A stretch of DNA of 11,028 bases from Actinomycetota bacterium (GTDB taxonomy: Bacteria; Actinomycetota; Humimicrobiia; Humimicrobiales; Humimicrobiaceae), in assembly GCA_028695395.1 (NCBI GenBank), contig JAQVJB010000048.1, positions 1 to 11,028 on the forward strand. Reading direction: 5' to 3'. Below, in pieces: positions 1-5,683 of the stretch. How positions within the stretch are numbered: position 1 is the first letter of the stretch; each line of letters starts with the position of its first letter. The notes under the pieces were generated by a model. The model saw nothing but the letters and a program-made list of their open reading frames with translations, did no database searches and was not told where the DNA came from. The position numbers and the translations under genes are program-made.

Positions 1-619
1 GTATTCCCATTTCTTTTATCTGCTTTTCTGACCAGTTTCTTTTTTCCGCATCATATCCTACTACCCATCCTGACAGATGGCCCCAGTCTATAAAAGCATC
101 CTTGGCTTTTAATTCTCCTAATCTTCCTAGTACATATTGGGCAGCAGAAACTGTTTTCCTTATTTTTGAAAAAATACTTTTTTCTTTATTCATGAACCAT
201 TTTAAGACCATTGGCGGCATATAAGCAGAAACTTCAGGATTTCCTGCTTCCTTTGCCCATATGGGCTCTGCATTCTTATTGACATAATCTGCTTCTTCCG
301 TAGCTCTGCCATCTAAAAACGGTACATAAGGTCCAACAGGGTTCCAATTATCATCTATTGGTACAAGTCCGCAAATAATACCGCTGCATGATATTCCTCT
401 GACATCCTTTGGATTTATTTTGCTTTTTTTCATACACTCGGCGATTCCATCAGTGACAACATTGTAAAACTGATCAGGATCCATTTCCGCCCAACCAGGG
501 TTAGGGTATTTTATTTCATGTTCCCTGTAAGCTTCACTGACCAGCATGCCGTCTATGGAGTAAATAGCAATTTTGGTACCCATTGTTCCATTATCAAAAC
601 CGATGTAATATTGATTCAT
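1..619 (-). CDS. FGGY-family carbohydrate kinase, N-terminal part (runs off window)
   Basis: Reading from an ATG at 619, 206 codons are open to the window edge, so the C-terminal half or more of a typical ~500-residue FGGY kinase is missing. The start MNQYYIGFDNGTMGTKIAIY carries the N-terminal ATPase-fold phosphate loop (D9-N-G-T, then G14-T-K) of the FGGY/hsp70-actin superfamily. PGWAEMDPDQF at 41-51 and the FLDGRATEEAD segment at 101-111 (D103, R105) match the substrate-side region of xylulokinase and gluconokinase relatives. FGGY kinases phosphorylate sugars or polyols with ATP in the cytoplasm. The site AGGAGATGATA sits just before the ATG and supports this start. It is the last visible gene of the GntR/ABC sugar locus, 87 bases after the permease gene, so it probably phosphorylates the imported sugar. 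Which sugar cannot be told: the usual xylulokinase signatures are only partly recognisable. Family confidence is high, substrate unknown. Confidence 0.9.
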   Translation of the reverse strand, partial: MNQYYIGFDNGTMGTKIAIYSIDGMLVSEAYREHEIKYPNPGWAEMDPDQFYNVVTDGIAECMKKSKINPKDVRGISCSGIICGLVPIDDNWNPVGPYVPFLDGRATEEADYVNKNAEPIWAKEAGNPEVSAYMPPMVLKWFMNKEKSIFSKIRKTVSAAQYVLGRLGELKAKDAFIDWGHLSGWVVGYDAEKRNWSEKQIKEMGI

Positions 620-680
620 TATCATCTCCTAAAATATTCAACAATACTTAATTAAAATTTAACTTATTAGCTATGCTTGC

Positions 681-703
681 AAAGAAATCTTAAAGATTCC
701 TTT
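681..703 (-). other. small hairpin just after the permease stop codon
   Basis: On the minus strand AAAGGAATC pairs with GATTTCTTT around a 5-base loop: nine pairs including one G-U. It begins four bases after the permease stop codon. There is no U-tract, so it is not a convincing terminator. It could protect the 3' end of the upstream message or mark a processing site between permease and kinase. It is short and AT-rich, so chance is possible. Confidence 0.25.
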
Positions 704-706
704 ATC

Positions 707-1702
707 TTAATCTAATTTAGTAAGTCTTTTCTTCCTCTGCGAAACCATATTTGTTATCGAGTCAAAAGAAATAGCTGCTACTACTACTATACCGCTGACT
801 GCAGTCTGCAGATAAGGAGATACACCGAAAAGAACGATAATATTCTGTATAACAATAATGATAGCTACACCGATAATCGCACCTAATGGATTTCCTATTC
901 CGCCTACCAGTGAAATACCACCGATAACACCGGCAGCAATTGAATTAAGTGCCCATTCTGAACCTATACTGGGCTGAGCAGTTCCTAGTCTTGCTATCAT
1001 GATAAGACCTGCAAGCGCATAAAGCATACCTGCAAACGAGAATGCAAATATCCTGACAGGTGTCACCGGAAGACCAAGGATTTTGGCTGTTTCCCTATTA
1101 TTTCCAATAGCGTACATATATCTTCCAAGCCTTGTCAGCTTAACTATAATCATTACAACTACCAAAACTACTATCATAATAACAAAAGGCATCGGCAATG
1201 GCCCCAGGCTCCCTTTCCCAAGAAAATAAATCGACTCAGGTATATTTAATACTGCCTGTCCTTTTGTAATAGTAAGATTGACACCATTAAGTATACCCAC
1301 CATACCTATCGTTACAACAAGTGAATTAAGCCGCAGCCCGGTCACCAGAGCTCCATTTATAAATCCTATAAAAGCTCCCAAAATGAGGATTAATATAAAA
1401 ATAATAAATGGATTAAAATTAGTCCTTACCATAAATATTCCTGCTATAACTCCGCAAAGAGCAGAAGTTGTCCCTACTGTCAGGTCTATTTCTCCTAAAA
1501 GTAAAATACAAGCCTGCCCCAGTGCTACAATGCCAAGAAATGCAAATTCCCTTGCCTGCGACCTGATATTGTAAGCAGTCATAAAATAAGGAGAGAAAAT
1601 AGACGCTATTATGATAAGAAAAAGGAATACAAGGAATATATTGGTCATCTTGTTTTTTCTTATCGCATTAAAAATTGATTTAGCTTTTGAAGGTTCTCCC
1701 AT
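707..1702 (-). CDS. sugar ABC transporter permease (RbsC/XylH type)
   Basis: This 331-residue protein is almost entirely hydrophobic, with about eight to ten membrane segments (for example 22-44, 53-70, 78-92, 98-122, 172-188, 216-238, 254-290, 297-312). It matches the BPD_transp_2 family of ribose/xylose/galactose permeases. GEIDLTVGT at 70-78 is the family's GGIDLSVG motif. The cytoplasmic loop GNNRETAKILGLPV at 200-213 is the EAA-like segment that docks on the ATPase. Length is normal for RbsC. In the inner membrane it would form the channel, as a homodimer, with the ATPase encoded 21 bases upstream. The site AAAGGAGAAG lies about eight bases before the ATG and supports the start. The short gap and shared orientation indicate co-transcription with the ATPase gene. 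The transported sugar is unknown. Confidence 0.95.
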   Translation of the reverse strand: MGEPSKAKSIFNAIRKNKMTNIFLVFLFLIIIASIFSPYFMTAYNIRSQAREFAFLGIVALGQACILLLGEIDLTVGTTSALCGVIAGIFMVRTNFNPFIIFILILILGAFIGFINGALVTGLRLNSLVVTIGMVGILNGVNLTITKGQAVLNIPESIYFLGKGSLGPLPMPFVIMIVVLVVVMIIVKLTRLGRYMYAIGNNRETAKILGLPVTPVRIFAFSFAGMLYALAGLIMIARLGTAQPSIGSEWALNSIAAGVIGGISLVGGIGNPLGAIIGVAIIIVIQNIIVLFGVSPYLQTAVSGIVVVAAISFDSITNMVSQRKKRLTKLD

Positions 1703-1723
1703 AATTAATACTTCTCCTTTTAC

Positions 1724-3226
1724 CTATGATTTATTTTTGCTTAAACCCAGAATGGAATGCATGATATCTTTAATCCCTGATTCGCTTGTCTCGAATTCTT
1801 CCACTTTTCTGCCCTTATAAATAGATATTACCCTATTCGCGCATTTAAAAAGTTCTTCAAGCTCAGAAGAGATTACTATGATTGAAACACCATTATCAGC
1901 GAGTTTTTTCATTAGCTTGTATATTTCAAGTTTGGCACCGACATCAATTCCCTTTGTGGGCTCATCAAAAATGATAATTTTCGGTTTCCCAAGCATTGAA
2001 CGCCCAATGATTACTTTCTGCTGATTTCCACCGCTTAAAAATTGTATCTCCTTATTAAGTGATGGGGTTTTTATATCATATTCTTTCACAACCTGGTTTG
2101 CAATTGTTGTTTCCTTCTTGGCTGCAAAGGTAAATTCGCCGATTATCTGTTTCAGCAAAGGTAATGTTATGTTTTCCTTTACGCTTAAAATAGAAAAAAT
2201 ACCCTGCGACCTTCTTTCTTCCGGTAAATAAACTATACCGCTTTTTACAGATTTGCTTACATTGCCAAGTCTATAATTTCTGTTATAAAGTTTTACTTTT
2301 CCTTTTGCTGCCGCCAGATATCCATAAATAGTCTGTGCTATTTCCGAACGTCCGGCTCCGACAAGACCGGCGAATCCAAGTATCTCTCCCTTCCTGAGTT
2401 TAAAACTTACATCCGCAAATCTTTCACCACACAGGTTCTCTACCTCTAATACTATCTCATCAGATATTTTTTCAGGATAAAAAGTTAATGTAAGGTCAAT
2501 ATCGCGACCAGTCATCTGCTGCATTACCTGCTGTATATTTGTATCTTCTATTTTTGAATGAGCTACTTTCTCACCATTACTTAAAACAGTTATTTCGTCC
2601 CCTATTGTAAATATTTCCTCTATCTTGTGTGAAACAAATATGACAGCTTTATTATCTTTCTTTAATTCATGAATTACTTTAAAAAGTCGTTCGACATCCT
2701 GAAGCCCAAGACTGGTAGTAGGTTCGTCAAGCATTACGATTTCCGATTCCTGGAAAACTATAGCTCTCGCAATCTGCAAAAGCTGTTGTTCGGAAACGGA
2801 TATATCCTCTACTATGTCGCTGGGATTTGCAGTTATCTGGAATTTTTCAAGGAAGGGAATAGCTCTTTTATTCAAATCCCTATTGTTTACAAACATACTT
2901 TTTGAACCGGATTTTCCAAAAGGCATAAATAAATTCTCAGCAACAGTCATGCTCCCGAAAAGGTCCAGTTCCTGTGGAACGTATGCAACTTTCTGATAAG
3001 CTCTTTTATCTTTTACAGCATCTACGCCATCAATATAGACTTTTCCTTCGTCAGGGATACGCAAACCTGTTAATATTCTAGCTATTGTACTTTTCCCAGC
3101 ACCATTTTCACCCATAAGACAGTGTACTTTGCCTTTTTCAAAATCAATACTAACATTCTTTAAGGCAACTACGCCGGGATATACTTTAGTTATATTTTCC
3201 AGCACCAATACTTTTTGGTTTTCCAT
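1724..3226 (-). CDS. sugar ABC transporter ATP-binding protein with two ABC domains (RbsA/MglA type)
   Basis: The 500-residue length and duplicated ATPase architecture are those of RbsA, MglA and XylG. Domain 1 (about 6-240) has Walker A GENGAGKST at 39-47, a degenerate signature VSEQQ at 144-148 in place of LSGGQ, Walker B IVMLDEPT at 163-170 and the switch histidine H200. Domain 2 (about 255-495) has a degenerate Walker A GLVGAGRSE at 287-295 in which lysine is arginine, an intact signature LSGGNQQ at 397-403, Walker B IIIFDEPT at 417-424, and serine rather than histidine in the switch loop (VISSE). This asymmetry is normal for the family, where one composite site is catalytically weak. It would energise import through the adjacent permease. 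The ribosome site before the ATG is weak (AAAGAAAGA). The 317-base gap to the upstream binding-protein gene contains a hairpin and a possible internal promoter, so expression may be lower than that of the binding protein. Confidence 0.96.
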   Translation of the reverse strand: MENQKVLVLENITKVYPGVVALKNVSIDFEKGKVHCLMGENGAGKSTIARILTGLRIPDEGKVYIDGVDAVKDKRAYQKVAYVPQELDLFGSMTVAENLFMPFGKSGSKSMFVNNRDLNKRAIPFLEKFQITANPSDIVEDISVSEQQLLQIARAIVFQESEIVMLDEPTTSLGLQDVERLFKVIHELKKDNKAVIFVSHKIEEIFTIGDEITVLSNGEKVAHSKIEDTNIQQVMQQMTGRDIDLTLTFYPEKISDEIVLEVENLCGERFADVSFKLRKGEILGFAGLVGAGRSEIAQTIYGYLAAAKGKVKLYNRNYRLGNVSKSVKSGIVYLPEERRSQGIFSILSVKENITLPLLKQIIGEFTFAAKKETTIANQVVKEYDIKTPSLNKEIQFLSGGNQQKVIIGRSMLGKPKIIIFDEPTKGIDVGAKLEIYKLMKKLADNGVSIIVISSELEELFKCANRVISIYKGRKVEEFETSESGIKDIMHSILGLSKNKS

Positions 3227-3264
3227 CTTAAAATCTTTCTTTGTAAATTTTTAATTTACTTTCT

Positions 3265-3293
3265 AAAATAAACAATTTTTATATGTTTATTTT
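3265..3293. repeat. 9-bp AT-rich inverted repeat upstream of the ATPase gene
   Basis: AAAATAAAC (3265-3273) and GTTTATTTT (3285-3293) are perfect inverted arms around 11 bases. They lie 39-67 bases upstream of the ATPase start. A closely similar pair, TAATAAAC and GTTTATTA, lies upstream of the binding-protein gene (4616-4640), which is why it is listed. It may be a regulator site or an RNA hairpin. Because the region is very AT-rich, chance is a real alternative. Confidence 0.3.
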
Positions 3294-3332
3294 TTAAAAC
3301 TCTTTACTCTGTAGTTAATAATTTTTAAATAG

Positions 3333-3362
3333 ATTATATAAAATTACTTTCATCTAGCACAA
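3333..3362 (-). promoter_or_regulatory. possible internal promoter before the ATPase gene
   Basis: On the minus strand a perfect -10 hexamer TATAAT (3338-3333) is preceded, with an 18-base spacer, by TTGTGC (3362-3357), which matches three of six positions of the -35 consensus. It lies just after the strong intercistronic hairpin and about 105 bases before the ATPase start. A secondary promoter here would uncouple the membrane components from the binding protein. TATAAT-like strings are frequent in AT-rich DNA, so this is weak evidence. Confidence 0.3.
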
Positions 3363-3390
3363 TTAACAATTTAAAAAACTTTTTTAACTT

Positions 3391-3429
3391 ATTGGAGCTG
3401 GGATTCCGTAATTCGGACCCAGCTCCAAT
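3391..3429 (-). terminator. 12-bp intercistronic hairpin (attenuator or mRNA-stability element)
   Basis: ATTGGAGCTGGG (3391-3402) and CCCAGCTCCAAT (3418-3429) are perfect inverted arms. The 15-base loop contains a further TCCG/CGGA pairing, giving a stem of up to 16 pairs interrupted by a two-base bulge. This is by far the most GC-rich stretch of the gap. No U-run follows immediately: on the minus strand the next bases are AAGTTAAAAAAGTTTTTT, placing the U-run about 11 bases after the stem. It is therefore not a textbook terminator. A partial terminator or a 3' stabilising stem for the binding-protein message fits best. Confidence 0.6.
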
Positions 3430-3502
3430 ATAACCATATTCTTTTATTTATCTATATATCAGTGATTTTATATAAATCCTGACATTCAGTATTTAATGTG
3501 CT

Positions 3503-3518
3503 ATTGGGAATTCCCAAT
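3503..3518. promoter_or_regulatory. 16-bp perfect palindrome ATTGGGAATTCCCAAT
   Basis: The sequence is exactly self-complementary over 16 bases and starts 25 bases after the binding-protein stop codon. It could be the site of a dimeric DNA-binding protein. As RNA it would be a six-pair stem with an AATT loop. Its position at the end of a gene rather than near a promoter argues mildly for an RNA role. Function unknown. Confidence 0.4.
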
Positions 3519-3543
3519 TATGCATATTAAAACTGGCAGATAA

Positions 3544-4599
3544 CTATCCAGTTGTTGTAAACCTGTCAAGGTACTGATCAACATTGGTCTGGTCTATATA
3601 GGTAACGCCTAAGTCAACCATTTTAGGAACTGGAACTCCAAGATAGTTCATGTAATGAAGAAGTACAGAATAGCTACCCTGCATATCTGGGTAAATATAT
3701 ACTGTTGATTCAAGAACGCCTTCTTTTACAAGGTCAAGGATTGATGTCATTTCACCAATACCAACAACCTGGATTTCTCCAACTTTTCCAGCTTCTTTGA
3801 TAGCCTGGCCAATACCAACTGGACCAGCAGCGTCACACATTAGATATCCAACTAGATCTGGATTAGCAGCGATTGTAGCTGCAGCCTGCTGTCTAGCTGT
3901 TTCCATATCATCATTGTCAACTCCACCTTCAATTAGTTCAACATTAGGGTATCTTTCTGGAACTAATTTCTTGAACAGATCGTATCTTTGCTTGTGGCTA
4001 GGAGCTGTAGGGAAACCCTGCATAAGGGCAACTTTACCTTCTCCGCCGATTAAGTCCATAAGTCTTGTCAACTCATATTCAACCATGTCAACGTCTGTTG
4101 CGCAAACTGATGTCCAGTCATCAAAAGGAGCAAGGTCAAATAATGTGATTAATGTTCCCATTGCCTGGATTTCTTCAAATACCTGTGAACTACCGTCAAC
4201 ATCTAATGGATCTATAATGATACCATCAACCTGTTTTGCTGCAGCGTTCTGAAGAATCATATTCTGCTCAGCAACATCAGCAGTTGCAGGAGCTATATAC
4301 TCTACTGTTACCTTTGTACTAGTATTTTCAGTAAGTATACCAGCCATTTCCTGAGCACCTATGTTAACAATGTCAAACCATGGGTGTACTACTTTAGGAA
4401 CAAGAGCTAATTTTAATTCTCCACCTGCTACAGGTGCTGCTGTTGTTTCAGCTGCTTCGCCAGCTGCTGCTGTTGTTTCAGCTGCTTCGCCAGCTGCTGC
4501 TGTTGTTTCTGATGCTGCTGTTGTTGTACAACCAACTCCAATGAGAGCCATTGTAGCTACTATACATACAGCAATAAAGGCTACGATTATTTTTTTCAT
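3544..4599 (-). CDS. sugar ABC transporter substrate-binding lipoprotein (periplasmic-binding-protein-like family)
   Basis: The protein has 351 residues. Residues 1-23 are a lipoprotein signal peptide (MKK, a hydrophobic stretch, then LIGVGC), with C24 the lipidated cysteine. Residues 25-60 form a low-complexity Thr/Ala/Glu linker containing two perfect copies of ETTAAAGEAA and a partial third. From about 62 the RbsB-like fold begins (ELKLALVPKVVHPWFD). KQVDGIIIDPLD at 122-133 is the family's hallmark loop, and a second lobe follows (GEGKVALMQGFP, DLVGYLMCDAAGPVGIGQAIKEAG, IQVVGIGEM). The protein would capture the sugar outside the membrane and deliver it to the permease. A strong site AGGGAGGT (4603-4610) precedes the ATG by four bases and fixes the start. 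The gene follows the GntR regulator and precedes the ATPase. The ligand is not deducible; the aromatic and acidic residues (W74, D76, D155) are suitable for sugar binding. Confidence 0.93.
   Translation of the reverse strand: MKKIIVAFIAVCIVATMALIGVGCTTTAASETTAAAGEAAETTAAAGEAAETTAAPVAGGELKLALVPKVVHPWFDIVNIGAQEMAGILTENTSTKVTVEYIAPATADVAEQNMILQNAAAKQVDGIIIDPLDVDGSSQVFEEIQAMGTLITLFDLAPFDDWTSVCATDVDMVEYELTRLMDLIGGEGKVALMQGFPTAPSHKQRYDLFKKLVPERYPNVELIEGGVDNDDMETARQQAAATIAANPDLVGYLMCDAAGPVGIGQAIKEAGKVGEIQVVGIGEMTSILDLVKEGVLESTVYIYPDMQGSYSVLLHYMNYLGVPVPKMVDLGVTYIDQTNVDQYLDRFTTTG
4435..4509 (-). repeat. 30-bp tandem repeat encoding the lipoprotein linker
   Basis: Bases 4441-4470 are repeated exactly at 4471-4500, with matching partial copies on both sides (4435-4440 and 4501-4509), about 2.5 units in all. 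It encodes the ETTAAAGEAA decapeptide units just after the lipidated cysteine. Exact identity at the DNA level, including third codon positions, points to recent duplication by slippage. Copy number is likely to vary between strains. Confidence 0.9.
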
Positions 4600-4614
4600 T
4601 TTACCTCCCTTTAT

Positions 4615-4686
4615 TTAATAAACTTCTAAACTGTTTATTATTTTTTTTAATAATGAACAAACAACGGGTAACTGGAATAAAAGCAA
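4615..4686 (-). CDS. possible 23-residue leader peptide upstream of the binding-protein gene
   Basis: A TTG codon at 4686-4684 is preceded by a strong site AGGGAGGT with six bases between GGAGG and TTG. It opens a 23-codon frame (mostly Leu, Val, Ile and Lys, with one Cys) that ends in TAA at 4615, five bases before the binding protein's own AGGGAGGT site. The good ribosome site and the stop placed right at the next one are what make it worth listing. The TTG start and small size mean it may be a duplicated ribosome site with no real product. I recognise no family. Confidence 0.2.
   Translation of the reverse strand: MLLFQLPVVCSLLKKIINSLEVY
4616..4640. promoter_or_regulatory. 8-bp inverted repeat upstream of the binding-protein gene
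   Basis: TAATAAAC (4616-4623) and GTTTATTA (4633-4640) are perfect inverted arms with nine bases between. The repeat lies 17-41 bases before the binding-protein ATG. It resembles the repeat at 3265-3293 in half-site sequence (AATAAAC). It may be an operator or an RNA stem close to the ribosome site. The AT-rich background lowers confidence. Confidence 0.3.
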
Positions 4687-4778
4687 AACTCACCTCCCTA
4701 TGCCTAGCAAACCCTTTACAAAAAGAAATTTTGAAAGATGAATAATAATCTTAATCTAAATAATGAAAAGCATCATAG

Positions 4779-4807
4779 ATTAAAAAAATATTTATTTTAA
4801 TTTTCAA
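4779..4807 (-). promoter_or_regulatory. candidate sigma-70/sigma-A promoter of the binding-protein gene
   Basis: On the minus strand TTGAAA (4807-4802, five of six to consensus) and TTTAAT (4784-4779, five of six) are separated by exactly 17 bases. The site lies just after the regulator's stop codon and would give a leader of about 170 bases before the binding-protein ATG. That leader contains the possible leader peptide and the inverted repeat at 4616-4640. The spacing and match are good, but the region is AT-rich. Confidence 0.45.
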
Positions 4808-4830
4808 CAAAACAATTAACTCACTAGTTT

Positions 4831-5556
4831 TTAGAGAGAAGCCTCTACATAAAAACTGAATACTGCGCCATTCCATAAGTCTTCTTCGTACTCGATGCTT
4901 GAAAAATCTTCGGAGTACAGAGTACCTTCTATCCTGATAACAGGATCAAACTTTTTACAATTTAAAAGCTTCGCATTATTCTCATCTAAAAAAGATAACT
5001 GCAGAATCTGCTTGGAATGTACTATTTTTATTTTATATGATTCATAAATCTCATAAAGCGAATCATTCAAATCCAGGCTTTCTATCCCGGGACAATATTT
5101 GATATTTATATATCTGGTATCTATCAGTAAAGGAATATCGTTTCCGTATTTGACTCTTTTTATTTTTAATATCTTTTCACCTTCTGAAAGGTTAAGTTTT
5201 TTATGGTATTCGGTAAAATCGCTTATGATTCTTTTCTCTATCATTTTTGATGAAGGTTCCAGAGACTGTTTCTTCATATTTTCAGAAAAGCTTATAACCT
5301 TCTTAAGGCTTCTTAAGATTTTTGTCTGAAGTATAAAAGAACCCTTACCCTGTATGCTTTCAATAAGATTTTCTCTTTTAAGTACATCTAGGGACTTCCT
5401 CGCGGTTGTCGAAGAAACATTATACTTATTCATTATATCTTTTTCTGAATATATTTTCTCCCCATACTTAAGAGCACCGGACTCGATATCCTGTTTGATA
5501 TCTTCTGATATTTTAATATATTTTGGAAGATAGTCTTTTACAATATCATCGTACAT
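4831..5556 (-). CDS. GntR-family transcriptional regulator with UTRA domain (HutC subfamily)
   Basis: The protein has 241 residues. Residues 9-77 are a GntR winged helix-turn-helix (LPKYIKISEDIKQDIESG, KIYSEKDIMNKYNVSSTTAR, LIESIQGKGSFI). Residues about 95-235 are a UTRA ligand-binding domain (KILKIKRVKYGND, PLLIDTRYI, LYEIYESY, RIEGTLYSED). HutC-type regulators are usually repressors released by a small molecule, often a sugar or sugar phosphate. Its position at the head of an ABC sugar-uptake and FGGY-kinase locus makes it the likely local regulator. It has its own promoter (5607-5635) and a palindrome just upstream of the start (5573-5588), suggesting autoregulation. No AGGAGG-like site precedes the ATG (the bases before it read ACTTAAAAAT), so translation initiation may be weak. 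No in-frame alternative start with a better site is visible. Confidence 0.92.
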   Translation of the reverse strand: MYDDIVKDYLPKYIKISEDIKQDIESGALKYGEKIYSEKDIMNKYNVSSTTARKSLDVLKRENLIESIQGKGSFILQTKILRSLKKVISFSENMKKQSLEPSSKMIEKRIISDFTEYHKKLNLSEGEKILKIKRVKYGNDIPLLIDTRYINIKYCPGIESLDLNDSLYEIYESYKIKIVHSKQILQLSFLDENNAKLLNCKKFDPVIRIEGTLYSEDFSSIEYEEDLWNGAVFSFYVEASL

Positions 5557-5572
5557 ATTTTTAAGTTAGTGC

Positions 5573-5588
5573 GTTAACATATGATAAC
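5573..5588. promoter_or_regulatory. operator-like imperfect palindrome before the GntR gene
   Basis: GTTAACATATGATAAC differs from its reverse complement at only one symmetric pair, so 14 of 16 bases are symmetric. It lies 17-32 bases upstream of the GntR-family start and downstream of the predicted -10 hexamer, where a bound protein could block elongation. This size and placement fit an autoregulatory GntR operator. The flanks also contain the direct repeat TAAGTTA (5562-5568 and 5591-5597). The regulator assignment is inference. Confidence 0.45.
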
Positions 5589-5606
5589 AATAAGTTAATT
5601 TTTAAG

Positions 5607-5635
5607 AATTTACTAGATTATTATCAAAATGTCAA
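5607..5635 (-). promoter_or_regulatory. promoter of the GntR-family regulator gene
   Basis: A perfect -35 TTGACA (5635-5630) is followed after exactly 17 bases by TAAATT (5612-5607), which matches the -10 consensus at four positions. This predicts a transcript starting near 5600 with a leader of about 43 bases that carries the palindrome at 5573-5588. This is the best promoter match in the window. Confidence 0.55.
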
Positions 5636-5683
5636 TGAATTAAGAATAATTAATTTTTAAATGAAGTTTTAAAAAATATGGTA

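Larger units (their letters stand above)
3227..3543 (-). other. 317-base intercistronic region between binding protein and ATPase genes
   Basis: No coding region is supported here. Reading in transcription order it holds a 16-bp perfect palindrome (3503-3518), a strong 12-bp hairpin (3391-3429), a possible promoter (3333-3362) and an AT-rich inverted repeat (3265-3293) shortly before the ATPase start. Each is listed separately. Such a long, structured gap inside an ABC transporter operon is commonly associated with differential expression of the binding protein. That interpretation is inference. Confidence 0.6.

Noticed and set aside
3797..4252. 151-codon plus-strand open frame opposite the binding-protein gene
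   Set aside because: It lies wholly opposite a well-supported gene, shows no recognisable domain, and its composition is what the reverse of the binding-protein codons would give. The same applies to the shorter plus-strand frames opposite the other genes.
4832..4847. Small TAGAG/CTCTA stem at the end of the GntR-family gene as a terminator
   Set aside because: The arms are only five bases and lie at the end of the coding sequence, with at most four U residues after them; too weak to stop transcription.
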